A DNA stretch of 64,000 bases from Chryseobacterium caseinilyticum (GCF_014837145.1 NZ_JACYFS010000007.1:124001-188000), one strand, 5' to 3'; counted from the first letter of the stretch, positions 8,030-17,453 are shown. Translations and numbers: made by a program. Notes: generated from the sequence alone by a model not told the origin.

Positions 8030-8527
8030 ATGAGAAAACATTTAAAAATAATAGAAATGAACCGCGCAACCGGCGGGCAGAGATTTGCTAACTATCTGAT
8101 TGATCTTCTGGCACTCTTTGCCCTAAATTTCGTCATTTCTTTGGCATCTATGTTTCTGTACGAAATGACCAGTGCCTACTTCTTTTATTTTTACAACAAT
8201 GGAGGGATGGTTTGGGAATTTCTCAGCGGTTACGTTATTTCAACGGTGTATTATTTCATGTGGGAATATTTCAGCAATGGCAGAACTTTGGGTAAAATCG
8301 TTACAGGAACACGTGCTGTAAGTATTGATGGCGAAGATGCTTCAACCACGCAGATATGGTACAGGAGTTTGTGCAGGCTGATCCCGTTCAATGCTTTTTC
8401 TTTTCTGGGAGAAAACGGATGGCACGATACTTTAAGCCAGACAAGAGTAATCGACATTAAAAAATATCTTGCTGATAGACAGATAAAAGAAGAAATTGAA
8501 GCTATCGGAACAAAAGAAATTGCATGA
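8030..8527 (+). CDS. RDD family integral membrane protein
   Basis: This 165-residue inner-membrane protein starts its domain with RATGGQRFANYLIDLLAL (the R and D residues that name the family). A second membrane helix and a third (ISTVYYFMWEYFS) follow. The signature GRTLGKIVTGTRAVSIDGE and a C-terminal RSLCRLIPFNAFSFLG come next. RDD proteins have been linked to ion or solute transport, but most are uncharacterised. The gene is 9 bases downstream of the DUF4403 gene and probably in the same transcript. Confidence 0.88.
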   Translation: MRKHLKIIEMNRATGGQRFANYLIDLLALFALNFVISLASMFLYEMTSAYFFYFYNNGGMVWEFLSGYVISTVYYFMWEYFSNGRTLGKIVTGTRAVSIDGEDASTTQIWYRSLCRLIPFNAFSFLGENGWHDTLSQTRVIDIKKYLADRQIKEEIEAIGTKEIA

Positions 8528-8532
8528 AAATT

Positions 8533-8562
8533 TTGGCAGACAATCTTATTTTTCTATATTTG
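8533..8562 (+). promoter_or_regulatory. Promoter of tRNA-Cys
   Basis: TTG at 8533-8535 and TATATTTG at 8555-8562 are separated by 19 bases, a near-perfect match to the Bacteroidota sigma-ABfr consensus TTG-N18/19-TAnnTTTG. The tRNA starts 22 bases downstream. Confidence 0.8.
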
Positions 8563-8584
8563 CACACCTGAAAATGGTAAAAAC

Positions 8585-8655
8585 GGTGCTTTGGCCGAGC
8601 GGCTAGGCAGTGGTCTGCAACACCATCTACAGCGGTTCGAATCCGCTAGGCACCT
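8585..8655 (+). tRNA. tRNA-Cys (GCA)
   Basis: All four arms can be drawn: acceptor GGTGCTT with AGGCACC (one G-T pair), D stem GCC/GGC, anticodon stem GTGGT/ACCAT with loop CTGCAAC (anticodon GCA), and T stem AGCGG/CCGCT with loop TTCGAAT. The discriminator base is T, the U73 identity element of cysteine tRNA. CCA is not encoded. Confidence 0.97.
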
Positions 8656-8661
8656 CGCAAC

Positions 8662-8698
8662 AAAACCCTGATTCATATAATGTTTCAGGGTTTTTTAT
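8662..8698 (+). terminator. Terminator of tRNA-Cys
   Basis: Arms AAAACCCTGA and TCAGGGTTTT enclose an AT-rich loop and are followed by TTTATTT, 7 bases after the tRNA. Confidence 0.85.
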
Positions 8699-8792
8699 TT
8701 TTAAAAGGAGTGAACTCAGATAGAATTATTTTTGTAATTTAAAATACTTTAATTTTAAAACTGAATTCAGATGTAATTTAAATCCTAAAACA

Positions 8793-9374
8793 ATGTCAGA
8801 AAATAAACCACAGGTCTTTTACGCCGAAACGGTTTCCAAATGGCGGAAATGGTTAGAAAAAAATCACGTTTCGGAAGATTCTGTATGGCTGGTTTTTCAT
8901 AAAAAAGGCTCTGATAAAAAGTCAATTACGTGGAGTGAGTCTGTGGATGTCGCGTTGTGTTTTGGCTGGATAGACAGTAAGAAAATTAAAGTTGATGATT
9001 CTACTTCACATCAGTTTTTCAGCAAGCGGAAGTCAAAAAGTACCTGGTCGAAAATTAATAAACAGAAGATAGAGAAGCTCATTGAAAATAATCTGATGAC
9101 TCCTGCAGGATTTAAATCGATAGAAATTGCAAAAGAGAACGGCTCGTGGACGAGTTTGGATGAGGTGGAAGAACTCATTATTCCTGATGATCTTGCCGTA
9201 GCTCTGAACAGTTTCGACGATGCCAGAGAATATTTTGAAAGTTTAAGCAAATCGGTAAGAAAAATGATGCTGTATTGGGTGATCAGTGCCAAACGGCCGG
9301 AAACCAGACAGAGCAGAATTGGGCAGATTGCGGAAGCTTCTTCGCTTAAAGTTAAACCAAAACAATTTCTGTAG
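8793..9374 (+). CDS. YdeI/OmpD-associated family protein
   Basis: This 193-residue cytoplasmic protein is similar throughout to the YdeI/OmdA group. The N-terminal WRKWLEKNHVSEDSVWLVFHKKGS and SWSESVDVALCFGWIDSKK-like region (here ITWSESVDVALCFGWIDS) are diagnostic. The C-terminal ~60 residues, with SFDDAREYFESLSKSVRKMMLYWV, form the bacteriocin-protection YdeI domain. Members have been tied to resistance to polymyxin or bacteriocins in enterobacteria; whether that holds here is unknown. A TATTTTTG box at 8727-8734 could be its promoter. Confidence 0.9.
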   Translation: MSENKPQVFYAETVSKWRKWLEKNHVSEDSVWLVFHKKGSDKKSITWSESVDVALCFGWIDSKKIKVDDSTSHQFFSKRKSKSTWSKINKQKIEKLIENNLMTPAGFKSIEIAKENGSWTSLDEVEELIIPDDLAVALNSFDDAREYFESLSKSVRKMMLYWVISAKRPETRQSRIGQIAEASSLKVKPKQFL

Positions 9375-9482
9375 TCATAAAATTTAACTTAAAACTTAGT
9401 TTTAAATACCACATTTACTGTATTCCATAATTTAGGGCATTCTTTTTGTCTTTGTGATTTTACCAATCAAAAAATCAATTAT

Positions 9483-9992
9483 ATGGAACTTCAGAAAAGC
9501 CTTCTACAGAATATAGGGCAGTGCCTCGCATCAGCTGGTGAGACGGTGGCCGTTGCAGAAAGTGTTACCGCCGGTTTTTTACAGTTTTCGTTTTCACAGA
9601 TTGATGATTCGTCCAATATTTTTAAAGGCGGATTGACTGTTTATGATAAAACGCAGAAAGAAAAAGTAATGAAATTAGGTCAGGACCGGATTACCGGCGA
9701 AGAGCTTGTTTCAGGTGAAATTGCCGAAGAAATGGCATTAAAAATCTCGGAAATTTTCGATACAGACTGGGGGATAGGAATTACAGGATATTCCCAACCT
9801 TCAGAATTTTCAGACTTTAAAACATTTGCCTACTTCAGTTTTGCTTACAAAGGTGAGATTATTCTCACAAAAATTTTAGAGCTTCATCCACGTACAGAAG
9901 CAGTAAACGCCCAGCTGTACTACACAGAATTTCTTTTGGGATGTCTGAAATGTGAGCTCAATAAAATTGCACTGCAGACGCACGTTGGATAA
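9483..9992 (+). CDS. CinA C-terminal domain protein (PncC-like nicotinamide-nucleotide amidase)
   Basis: This 169-residue stand-alone CinA-C domain carries the conserved AESVTAGFLQFSFS (family AESCTGG-like), GGLTVYDKTQKEKVM and a TDWGIGITGYSQP segment. The usual motif there is VTGIAGP, so this copy is divergent in the active-site loop. PncC homologues deamidate NMN to nicotinate mononucleotide in pyridine nucleotide recycling. Without the canonical AGP loop, activity is uncertain. It is cytoplasmic. The next gene begins 36 bases later on the same strand. Confidence 0.85.
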   Translation: MELQKSLLQNIGQCLASAGETVAVAESVTAGFLQFSFSQIDDSSNIFKGGLTVYDKTQKEKVMKLGQDRITGEELVSGEIAEEMALKISEIFDTDWGIGITGYSQPSEFSDFKTFAYFSFAYKGEIILTKILELHPRTEAVNAQLYYTEFLLGCLKCELNKIALQTHVG

Positions 9993-10028
9993 TGAAGTGA
10001 TTTTTAAATCACAAGGATTTTATTTATA

Positions 10029-10283
10029 ATGGATGAAAATATATTAGGTCTTATCGCAGGAGCGCTTACAAGCATAGCTGCGCTTCCACAACTTTTAAAA
10101 GTTCTGAAAACAAAAAATACCAAAGATCTTTCTGCAATGATGTTGGTTATTTTGATTTCAGGACTTTCACTTTGGGTATGGTATGGTTTGATCAATGATG
10201 AGCTGCCAATCATTTTATCCAACGCTTTCGCTGTTCTTCTCAATATGATATTGCTTTTCTGTAAACTTACTTTTAAAAAGTAA
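10029..10283 (+). CDS. SemiSWEET family sugar transporter
   Basis: This 84-residue membrane protein has three hydrophobic helices and the PQ-loop motif in ALPQLLKVLKTKNTKDLS. This is the layout of bacterial SemiSWEETs, which dimerise to move sugars across the inner membrane by facilitated diffusion. The conserved W/N region (LWVWYGLINDELPIILSNAF) that lines the sugar pocket is present. It is a single-gene unit between the CinA-like gene and the SDR gene. Confidence 0.92.
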   Translation: MDENILGLIAGALTSIAALPQLLKVLKTKNTKDLSAMMLVILISGLSLWVWYGLINDELPIILSNAFAVLLNMILLFCKLTFKK

Positions 10284-10350
10284 ATTTTTTAAAGTCTCCT
10301 TTTGCATGCTATTTGTTTAAACATAATAAGAATATCACAATCAAATTATT

Positions 10351-11337
10351 ATGAAAAATCAAATAGAAGATAGAAGTCTCGAAGGAAAAACGGTAGTAAT
10401 TACCGGAGGAACCAGCGGAGTAGGACGGGCGACTGCGGAAGCATTTGCACTCGAAGGCTGCAATGTTGTAATCGCTGCCAGAGGAGAGAAAGGTCTGGAA
10501 GATACCACTGCCTTACTCCGTGATCTGGGTGCTGTAACCTTGGCTGTAAAAACCGATGTTTCGGTGGCGGATGACGTTAAAAACCTTGCCGAACAGGCAC
10601 TTCAGTTTAACGGCAGAATCGACATCTGGATCAACAATGCAGGTGTAATGGCAACGGGTAAGTTTGAAGATATGTCTGCAGAAGCCGTAGACCAGGTTAT
10701 AAAAACCAACCTGCTCGGTTATCTTCACGGAGCTCATACCATTTTGCCCATTTTTAAAAAACAGACTGACGGAATATTAATCAATAATATTTCAATTGGC
10801 GGGTGGATTCCTACTCCTTATGGAACAGCGTATTCTGCCTCAAAATACGGAATCAGAGGTATGGCAGACGCGCTGCAGGGTGAAGTTTCAGATTTTCCTA
10901 ATATTCATGTCTGCTCTTTATATCCTGGGATGCAGAAATCTACCGGAAATTCACATTCAGCTAAATTCTCCGGACTTGATTTCAAAGTTCCTCCAGGCGC
11001 GACAGATCCAAGGGATACAGCACAGCTCATGGTGAAAACCGCCAAAAATCCTAAAAAATCTGTCATGCCCGATTTCTCAACCGTAATGATGAAAGGTTTC
11101 TACAAAGTTTTGCCTGGTGTTTTTACAAATCTAAGTTCAGGAGTTTTAAGATTAATGATGAAGCCTGACAAAAACAAAGAATCCAACGGAAATATCTTTA
11201 TACCATCTCCCGGTCCATCAAGAATTTACGGCGAAACAGTATTGCCGGAAATTACCAGAAAAACGAAAATGATAGCGGTGGGAGCACTGGCTGCCGGAGC
11301 AATATACCTTCTTCTGAAAAGAAAAAAGAATTCTTAA
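10351..11337 (+). CDS. SDR family oxidoreductase with C-terminal membrane anchor
   Basis: This 328-residue classical short-chain dehydrogenase has the Rossmann glycine motif TGGTSGVG (18-25), the NNAG motif (95-98), and catalytic S148, Y161 and K165 in YSASK. It uses NAD(P)H, with TGGTSGVGR and AARGEKG favouring NADP, which is an inference. The C-terminal extension (~250-328) ends in a predicted membrane helix (about 306-321) followed by a positively charged tail. This tail-anchored SDR subtype is common in Bacteroidota and proteobacteria. The substrate is unknown. Confidence 0.9.
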   Translation: MKNQIEDRSLEGKTVVITGGTSGVGRATAEAFALEGCNVVIAARGEKGLEDTTALLRDLGAVTLAVKTDVSVADDVKNLAEQALQFNGRIDIWINNAGVMATGKFEDMSAEAVDQVIKTNLLGYLHGAHTILPIFKKQTDGILINNISIGGWIPTPYGTAYSASKYGIRGMADALQGEVSDFPNIHVCSLYPGMQKSTGNSHSAKFSGLDFKVPPGATDPRDTAQLMVKTAKNPKKSVMPDFSTVMMKGFYKVLPGVFTNLSSGVLRLMMKPDKNKESNGNIFIPSPGPSRIYGETVLPEITRKTKMIAVGALAAGAIYLLLKRKKNS

Positions 11338-11416
11338 GAATTAATAGTTAAGCGTTAAAAAGATCACAAGTTTTAAAGAATTGTCTGAAAACATCTGTAA
11401 CACAAAATTTTGATTA

Positions 11417-11448
11417 TCTCTCAACCTTAACCTCAACCTTAACCTCAA
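11417..11448. repeat. TTAACC-type hexamer repeat
   Basis: Two and a half copies of a 12-base unit built from CTCAACC and TTAACC lie just outside the susD terminator. A longer relative lies at 17696-17746. Confidence 0.5.
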
Positions 11449-11457
11449 AACAAAAAC

Positions 11458-11490
11458 AAAACAGCCCGCAAAATATTTGCGGGCTGTTTC
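11458..11490 (-). terminator. Terminator of the susC-susD operon
   Basis: Strong GC-rich arms AACAGCCCGCAAA and TTTGCGGGCTGTT are followed, on the minus strand, by TTTGTTTTTG. The hairpin lies 28 bases past the susD stop and may also stop transcription from the SDR gene on the plus strand. Confidence 0.88.
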
Positions 11491-11517
11491 TGAAGTATAG
11501 AAATTAGTAAAATAAAG

Positions 11518-13257
11518 TTAGTAACCTTCGTTCTGAACCAGATATCCCGGTGAACTTGATGCGCCGTCAATTGCTGACTGCGGAATTGGGAATAATCTTT
11601 TTCTCGGATCTGCATTGGTTTTTGAAGTATAAGAATCTTCATAATGACCAAAACGGATCATGTCTGTTCTTCTTGAAAATTCCCAGTAAAATTCAAAACC
11701 TCTTTCTCTGTATAAAGTATTTAAATTGATGGAAGGCAACGGCTGAGGAGTCACGGAAGGTCTTGCCGTTCTTGAAGCTCTCACTAAATTTACATCTGCC
11801 AAAGCCGCTCCTGCATTTCCTTTTCTCAACTGAGCTTCTGCTCTCATCAGGTAAATATCTGCTAAACGTAAGAGAACAATATCTGCATTTCCTCTGTTCC
11901 TTCCGGTATCTGAAGTTCTGCTGAATTGGTATTTGGCAACTCGGTATCCGTCTGCATAATCTTTATGAGTAGGATCTTCCAGATCTACTTCCAAAACATG
12001 GTTTACGTATTTGGTGAAGCCGTCTCTCTGCTCAATCATCGGATAGATTCTGTACTGTCCGCTCGCCCCCGTCTGGAATGGCTGTCCGTTAGCCGGATTT
12101 CTCAGTCCCCACTGAATCCCTCTCTGAATTCCTCTGTTGATTTCGTATGTAGAACCATTCACCAAAAAGTAATGATTGGCATCATTTGCTGGTGTAATTC
12201 CTGTTAAATCCTTTTTATCAGCAGGAATTGTAAAGTTTTCTTTATAAAATCTTGCATCAGCCTGTGCCGGATCTACACTTCCATTCGCCTGAACCCATGT
12301 CTGGTAAAATTCTGGAGTAATCGCCGGTCCGTCTGTTCCGTTTGCTTTAGGAAAAACTGCCAGTGGATACTGACTTCCGGAAAGTGACCAGTATCCCAGT
12401 CTGTTGTGAGATGTAGTCAAGTCCTGACGCTGATCGATGGCAAAAATCAGTTCTTTGTTTGAATGGTTGTTATCATCGAAGATGGCAAAGTATTCCGGTG
12501 ACAGAGTGAATGTACCGGTGTTGATTACTTTATTGGTGTATTCAATCACTTTGTCCATATCCGCTGATGCAAAAGCAGGAGTTCCGTAAGGATCTCTGTA
12601 AACGGCTGCGTTCAGATAAAGTTGAGCTAAGAATCCATTAACTGCCGCCTGAGAAACTCTTCCGGGACCTTTTGTATTGTCAAGATCATTCACAACGGCA
12701 AGAAATTCACTTTCAATATACGAAATAGCTTCCTGTTTTCTTAGAATTACAGATGGTTGGCTGGCAGCATCTTTTTTAAAGGCGATTCCCCAGTTATCAA
12801 GCATCAGCATATTGTAGTATGCTCTTAAAGCTCTCATTTCAGATAAGCCTTTTGCAGCTTCAGGATTGGTGGATGCCAGTGGCTGTAATCTTTCGATTGC
12901 AGTGACAGTTCGGGAAAGCATCAGTGTGAAAGCATTCCACGTATCTCTCACCACCACGTTGGTGGTTGTCGTATTGTGTTGTTTGAGTTCGATGTATTTC
13001 CCACCATCGTACCAGTCATTTCCACTTCCTCTTGGAGGCAGAATTCCCTGATCTGAACTGATTAACTGAAGACCGTAATTTTTAGTGTGGGTAAATGCAT
13101 CCGGAAGCGGCCCATAAGCTGGTGCCATTACTCCCATGGTGAGATTTTCTGTGGTTGCATCCAGCGATTCGTCGATGATTTCTTCTGAAAGGTCTGTACA
13201 TCCTGTTGCTACAAGCGCTCCAAGACTCAATATTGTGATTAAAAATTTATTTTTCAT
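11518..13257 (-). CDS. RagB/SusD family outer-membrane lipoprotein
   Basis: This 579-residue surface lipoprotein has a lipobox ending in ALVATGC (C20). SusD proteins form the lid over their SusC TonB-dependent transporter and capture the nutrient. Signatures are an N-terminal TPR-like helical region (KGLSEMRALRAYYNMLMLDNWG, the SusD ALRAYYY motif), LLRLADIYLMRAEAQLRKG, and the C-terminal RDGFEFYWEFSRRTDMIRFG-like segment. It ends in the usual PGYLVQNEGY. It lies 21 bases after susC in an operon. The ligand class is not shown by sequence. Divergent phosphatase genes hint at a phosphorylated substrate. Confidence 0.95.
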   Translation of the reverse strand: MKNKFLITILSLGALVATGCTDLSEEIIDESLDATTENLTMGVMAPAYGPLPDAFTHTKNYGLQLISSDQGILPPRGSGNDWYDGGKYIELKQHNTTTTNVVVRDTWNAFTLMLSRTVTAIERLQPLASTNPEAAKGLSEMRALRAYYNMLMLDNWGIAFKKDAASQPSVILRKQEAISYIESEFLAVVNDLDNTKGPGRVSQAAVNGFLAQLYLNAAVYRDPYGTPAFASADMDKVIEYTNKVINTGTFTLSPEYFAIFDDNNHSNKELIFAIDQRQDLTTSHNRLGYWSLSGSQYPLAVFPKANGTDGPAITPEFYQTWVQANGSVDPAQADARFYKENFTIPADKKDLTGITPANDANHYFLVNGSTYEINRGIQRGIQWGLRNPANGQPFQTGASGQYRIYPMIEQRDGFTKYVNHVLEVDLEDPTHKDYADGYRVAKYQFSRTSDTGRNRGNADIVLLRLADIYLMRAEAQLRKGNAGAALADVNLVRASRTARPSVTPQPLPSINLNTLYRERGFEFYWEFSRRTDMIRFGHYEDSYTSKTNADPRKRLFPIPQSAIDGASSSPGYLVQNEGY

Positions 13258-13278
13258 AAGTTTAATTTTAAATATGAA

Positions 13279-16044
13279 TTAAAATGCTACGTTTACACCA
13301 AATACAAAACTTCTGGCTCTTGGATAAGTGGCGTAGTCAATTCCGAAAGACTGAATTCCTCCCTGTGAAATACCAGTGTTGATTTCAGGATCAAAACCTG
13401 AATATTTTGTGATGACAAACAAATTCTGAGCAGTTACCGTAAATCTGATATTTCTAATATGTTCTCCGATTCCGATGATTTTAGGATCTAAACTGTATCC
13501 CAAAGTGGCGTTGTTTAATCTGAAGAAATCTCCTTTTTCCAGATATCTTGTAGAGATTACGTTGGTGTTATTGGCACTTTCGTTCGGAAACTGGGTTGCT
13601 GCATCTGTTGTATTTTGTGAAAGGCCTAATCTTCCTCTTGTAAAAAGAGTAGAAGCTGTATTGTTGTAAATCATATTTCCTGCAACACCGTTAAAATTTA
13701 ATCCTAAGTCAAAATTTCTGTAGGCTGCCTTGAGGCTGATGTTGTAAGTAAAGTCCGGCAAAGCACTTCCCGCTGCGATTCTGTCGTTGTCGGTTATCTG
13801 TCCGTCGCCGTCTACATCTCTGAAAATATTTGTTCCGCTGGCATTCAGTCCCTGGAAATCTCTTACATAGAAAGTTCCGATGGGCTGACCGTTGATGTAT
13901 CCGTTGATCACTGCATTGGTCGTTCCGGGACCCTGTGCTTCTCCGGTTGAAATCACTTTGTAAGGTGAATCTCTCACCTCATTTTTAATGAAAGACATAT
14001 TTCCTCCGATACTGTAAGTGAAATCTCTGTTACGGTTGCTGTCGTAGTTCAGCGCAAATTCAAGACCTGTGTTGTTGATGGTCATGTCCGGAATGTTTTT
14101 CCACATGGTCTCTGCCGGTTCAATTGGGTCTTCGGGACTGATCTCCAAAAGAATATTGTTTGAAACTTTTTTAAAGAAATCAACGCTTCCCGATAATCTG
14201 TTATTCAGAAATCCGAAATCTAAACCGATGTTGGTCTGCGTGGTAACTTCCCACTGAAGATCAGGATTATTGGCTCTCACAAGGTAGATTCCTACCGGAT
14301 AATTTCCGCTGTCGTCCATGGGATACGTTGCCTGTCCGCTTCCGTCTGATGCAGATTTGTAGCTTCTCTGTGTGATTTTACTTGGGATTTCCTGATTTCC
14401 TGTCTTACCCCAACTCGCTCTCAGCTTTAAGTTACTGATGGCATCTATATCAGCAATAAAATTCTCTTTACCTATATTCCAACCGGCTGCTACAGAAGGG
14501 AAATATCCATAACGGTTATTTTCACCGAATTTTGATGATCCGTCTGCTCTTAAAGTCGCGGTTAAAAGATATTTGTCATCAAATCCATAATTTACCCTTC
14601 CAAACCATGACTGAAGTTCATTTCTGTTGGCCAGAGAAGAAGAAGTCGTGTTGTTTTTATTGGCTGCACCGATTTGATATTGTGGCTCAATTCCATTGTT
14701 TGGAAATACTGAGTAATCCCAGCTTCTCGCTACCAGAAATAATCTTTGATATGAATGTCCTGCTAAAAAATTAAAATCATGACGGTTAATTTTAAATTTA
14801 TAAGTTAAAGTGTTTTCAATCAGTGTGTTGTTATTTGAAAAATAGTTTAAGTTTAATGTACCAACTTCTAAAGGAATCGCATGCGGTGTATTCTGTACAA
14901 CACGGTCAGCGGAAGAGTAGTCAATCCCTAAATTCATTTTATAGGTTAAACCTTTTATAATTTCAACCGATGGCGATACGTTGGCTAAAATCCTGTTGTT
15001 GTTGGTAAAATCCTTGTAAATCTGCTGACGGATGAGTGGGTTGAAGGCTCCGTTATTGAAAACCGTTGTTGGAGAACCGTTTGTGAAAGCCGGATATGTC
15101 GGGTTTAAGGTAAGCATCGTTGAAACCATGCTCGTCACACTCGGTCTGTTATTTTCTGTTCGTGTTCCGTTGAGGTTAAAATCAATATTTACTCTTCCGT
15201 CGAATGCTTTTTGTGAAACATTTACACGTCCGGAATATCTTCTCAGGTTACTGTTGTACAGAATACCTTCCTGATTTTCATATCCTAAAGCAGCATAGTA
15301 ATTTGAGTTATCGGTTGCTCCGGCGGCTGAGAAATTTACATTTTCGGAAATTGCAGTTCTCGTAAGTTCCTCCTGCCAATCGGTGTTTCCACCCATGTCA
15401 TCTACTTTGGCACCCATTGCAGCAACTTGCCGTCTGAATTCATCAGCACCAAAAATATCCATCTTATTGGCAAGCTTTGAAACCGTAAGATTAGAAGAAA
15501 GATTCATCTGCGTTCTTCCTTTTTTACCTTTCTTGGTCGTGATTACGATAACTCCGTTGGCACCACGTGCTCCATAGATTGCTGCTGCAGAAGCATCTTT
15601 CAGCACATCCAATGATGCAATATCATCCGGATTGATGAAGTTCATCGGGTTGTTGGCAACGCCCGTATTGCTGTTATCAATCACAAAACCGTCGATCACG
15701 TAAAGTGGAGTGGTTCCTGAACGCAAACTTCCGACACCTCTTATGACGATATTCTGATTGGCACCAGGCTCGCCGCTCACGTTGGCAACATTTACACCGG
15801 CTACTTTTCCCTGAAGCAGCTGTCCTACATTGGCAACCATTCCTTTGTTGAAATCTTCTGCCTTAACAGAACCAACGGCTCCGGTAACATCAGACTTTTT
15901 CTGAGAACCGTAACCAATCATTACAATCTCTTCTATGTCTGTCTGCTTGCTGTCACTTTTAATTGTGTCAGACTCTTTTTTCTGTGCAAATGTTAGGCTT
16001 ACACAGCTCATCAAAACAGTCGGCACAAGGTAAATACGCTTCAT
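13279..16044 (-). CDS. SusC/RagA family TonB-linked outer membrane transporter
   Basis: This 921-residue TonB-dependent transporter has a signal peptide (cleavage near TFAQ), a short linker, and a TonB box-like EEIVMIGYGSQKK. The plug domain carries QLLQGKVAGVNV and IRGVGSLRSGTTPLYVIDG, with the SusC-specific DASAAAIYGARGANGVIVITTKKG. A ~700-residue beta barrel ends in FVFGVNVAF with a terminal aromatic residue. It lacks the carboxypeptidase-regulatory-like N-terminal domain that many SusC proteins carry, which explains its modest length. It pairs with the SusD downstream. A minus-strand TAATTTTG box is 18 bases before the start. Confidence 0.95.
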   Translation of the reverse strand: MKRIYLVPTVLMSCVSLTFAQKKESDTIKSDSKQTDIEEIVMIGYGSQKKSDVTGAVGSVKAEDFNKGMVANVGQLLQGKVAGVNVANVSGEPGANQNIVIRGVGSLRSGTTPLYVIDGFVIDNSNTGVANNPMNFINPDDIASLDVLKDASAAAIYGARGANGVIVITTKKGKKGRTQMNLSSNLTVSKLANKMDIFGADEFRRQVAAMGAKVDDMGGNTDWQEELTRTAISENVNFSAAGATDNSNYYAALGYENQEGILYNSNLRRYSGRVNVSQKAFDGRVNIDFNLNGTRTENNRPSVTSMVSTMLTLNPTYPAFTNGSPTTVFNNGAFNPLIRQQIYKDFTNNNRILANVSPSVEIIKGLTYKMNLGIDYSSADRVVQNTPHAIPLEVGTLNLNYFSNNNTLIENTLTYKFKINRHDFNFLAGHSYQRLFLVARSWDYSVFPNNGIEPQYQIGAANKNNTTSSSLANRNELQSWFGRVNYGFDDKYLLTATLRADGSSKFGENNRYGYFPSVAAGWNIGKENFIADIDAISNLKLRASWGKTGNQEIPSKITQRSYKSASDGSGQATYPMDDSGNYPVGIYLVRANNPDLQWEVTTQTNIGLDFGFLNNRLSGSVDFFKKVSNNILLEISPEDPIEPAETMWKNIPDMTINNTGLEFALNYDSNRNRDFTYSIGGNMSFIKNEVRDSPYKVISTGEAQGPGTTNAVINGYINGQPIGTFYVRDFQGLNASGTNIFRDVDGDGQITDNDRIAAGSALPDFTYNISLKAAYRNFDLGLNFNGVAGNMIYNNTASTLFTRGRLGLSQNTTDAATQFPNESANNTNVISTRYLEKGDFFRLNNATLGYSLDPKIIGIGEHIRNIRFTVTAQNLFVITKYSGFDPEINTGISQGGIQSFGIDYATYPRARSFVFGVNVAF

Positions 16045-16061
16045 TCCTTTTTATTTTGGTG

Positions 16062-16069
16062 CAAAATTA
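16062..16069 (-). promoter_or_regulatory. -7 promoter element for susC
   Basis: Read on the minus strand, TAATTTTG matches TAnnTTTG, 17 bases before the susC ATG. The divergent gap 16045-16325 is otherwise AT-rich with no clear repeat. Confidence 0.55.
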
Positions 16070-16273
16070 GGGTCAATAAAACCCGATTTCCGTTAATTTA
16101 CCGTTAAGAAACTGATTTTTAGAATTAATAAAATGTGAATTTTATTGCGAAAAATTAAATTTCAGTAAACTTAATGTTAAATCGTTTTGGTTAAAACATT
16201 GTGTGTGAACTAATAGCCTGTTAACATTGATTTAATTGGATTTTAAACCTGCATTTCCGTTGCTTATAATCTG

Positions 16274-16281
16274 TAATTTTG
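16274..16281 (+). promoter_or_regulatory. -7 promoter element for the alkaline phosphatase gene
   Basis: TAATTTTG matches TAnnTTTG, 44 bases before the start codon, so a 5' leader of roughly 37 bases is expected. No good TTG was found at the ideal spacing. Confidence 0.45.
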
Positions 16282-16325
16282 CCCGTTGTTTTTGAAAATA
16301 ATTAATTATCAAAATTATAATCAAT

Positions 16326-17453
16326 ATGAATTATCATTGTAAAAACCTTAATTTAAAGGCACTGACGGCTGTTTTTATGCTTCTAATTGAATCATTATTA
16401 ACTGCGCAAAGTCAAAAACCGATCAATGTCATTTTTATGATTGGTGACGGAATGGGTGTATCGCAGGTGACTTCAGCATTTTATTTCGGAGAAGGAAAAC
16501 CCAATTTTCAGAATTTCAAATTTGTCGGGTTGTCTGAAACTTCAAGTACCAGCGACAGAATTACGGATTCTGCAGCTGGAGCAACTGCTTTGTCCACCGG
16601 TAAGAAAACATACAAAAGAGCGATTGGCGTAGATAAAGATTCTCTGGCAATACCGACAATATTGGAACAGCTTCAGGATAAAGGTTACAAAACCGGACTG
16701 GTAAGTTTAACGAGCCTTACCCATGCAACGCCGGCTGCCTATTACGCACACATCAAAGACCGCGACTGGCATGAGGATATTGCTTTGGATTTCATAAAAT
16801 CTGATGTGGATTTCGCTGCTGCAGGAGGTTTAAAGTTTTTCAATAAAAGAAAAGATCAGAAAAATCTGTTAAACGATTTACTGAAAAAGCAGTACAGAAT
16901 TGATACGGTTTCCCTTTCAAAGCCTGTTATCGGGAAGCGGAATTTATATCTTTTGGCAGAAGACGAATTGCCGAATAAAATTCAGGGACGGAAAGATTTT
17001 CTCCCGGAAGCTACACAAACCGCTTTAGATTATTTTTCAGCCGAAAAGAAACCATTTTTTCTGATGGTGGAGGGATCGTTCATCGATTGGGGCGGTCATG
17101 CAACCAATGCTGAAATGATGGTGAAGGAAGTTCTGGATTTTGACAAAACCATCGGCGTTGTGATGGAATTCATTAAGAAAAATCCAAACACTTTATTGGT
17201 GGTAACAGCCGATCACGAAACGGGTGGCGCGAGCATCGGGAAATTTATGGAAAAAGATACTGCCACAGGAAAAAAGAAAGAAGTAAAAGATAAAGTACAG
17301 GTCAATTTTATAGACAATCAGCACACTGCCGCTTTGGTTCCCGTTTTTGCGATGGGAAAAGGACAAGAACTGTTTTCCGGAGTGTATCCAAACAATACCA
17401 TTTACCACAAACTGGTGGAAGCTTTAAAAAAATCTGGCGTCGCTGTAAAGTAA
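16326..17453 (+). CDS. Alkaline phosphatase
   Basis: This 375-residue exported metal-dependent phosphomonoesterase has an N-terminal signal peptide ending near LLTAQ. The metal-binding start IGDGMGVSQ carries D41, and the nucleophile S82 is in ITDSAAGATALSTGKKT. Further ligand motifs are THATPAAYYAH, GSFIDWGGHATNAEMM and TADHETGG. All expected metal ligands of the alkaline phosphatase superfamily can be seen. It is likely periplasmic or surface-exposed. The gene diverges from susC and is followed by two other phosphatase genes on the same strand, which suggests a phosphate-scavenging cluster. Confidence 0.95.
   Translation: MNYHCKNLNLKALTAVFMLLIESLLTAQSQKPINVIFMIGDGMGVSQVTSAFYFGEGKPNFQNFKFVGLSETSSTSDRITDSAAGATALSTGKKTYKRAIGVDKDSLAIPTILEQLQDKGYKTGLVSLTSLTHATPAAYYAHIKDRDWHEDIALDFIKSDVDFAAAGGLKFFNKRKDQKNLLNDLLKKQYRIDTVSLSKPVIGKRNLYLLAEDELPNKIQGRKDFLPEATQTALDYFSAEKKPFFLMVEGSFIDWGGHATNAEMMVKEVLDFDKTIGVVMEFIKKNPNTLLVVTADHETGGASIGKFMEKDTATGKKKEVKDKVQVNFIDNQHTAALVPVFAMGKGQELFSGVYPNNTIYHKLVEALKKSGVAVK

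Noticed and set aside
11339..11457. Small gene between the SDR gene and the susD terminator
   Set aside because: Contains only a hexamer repeat and AT-rich sequence, with no start codon plus plausible frame.
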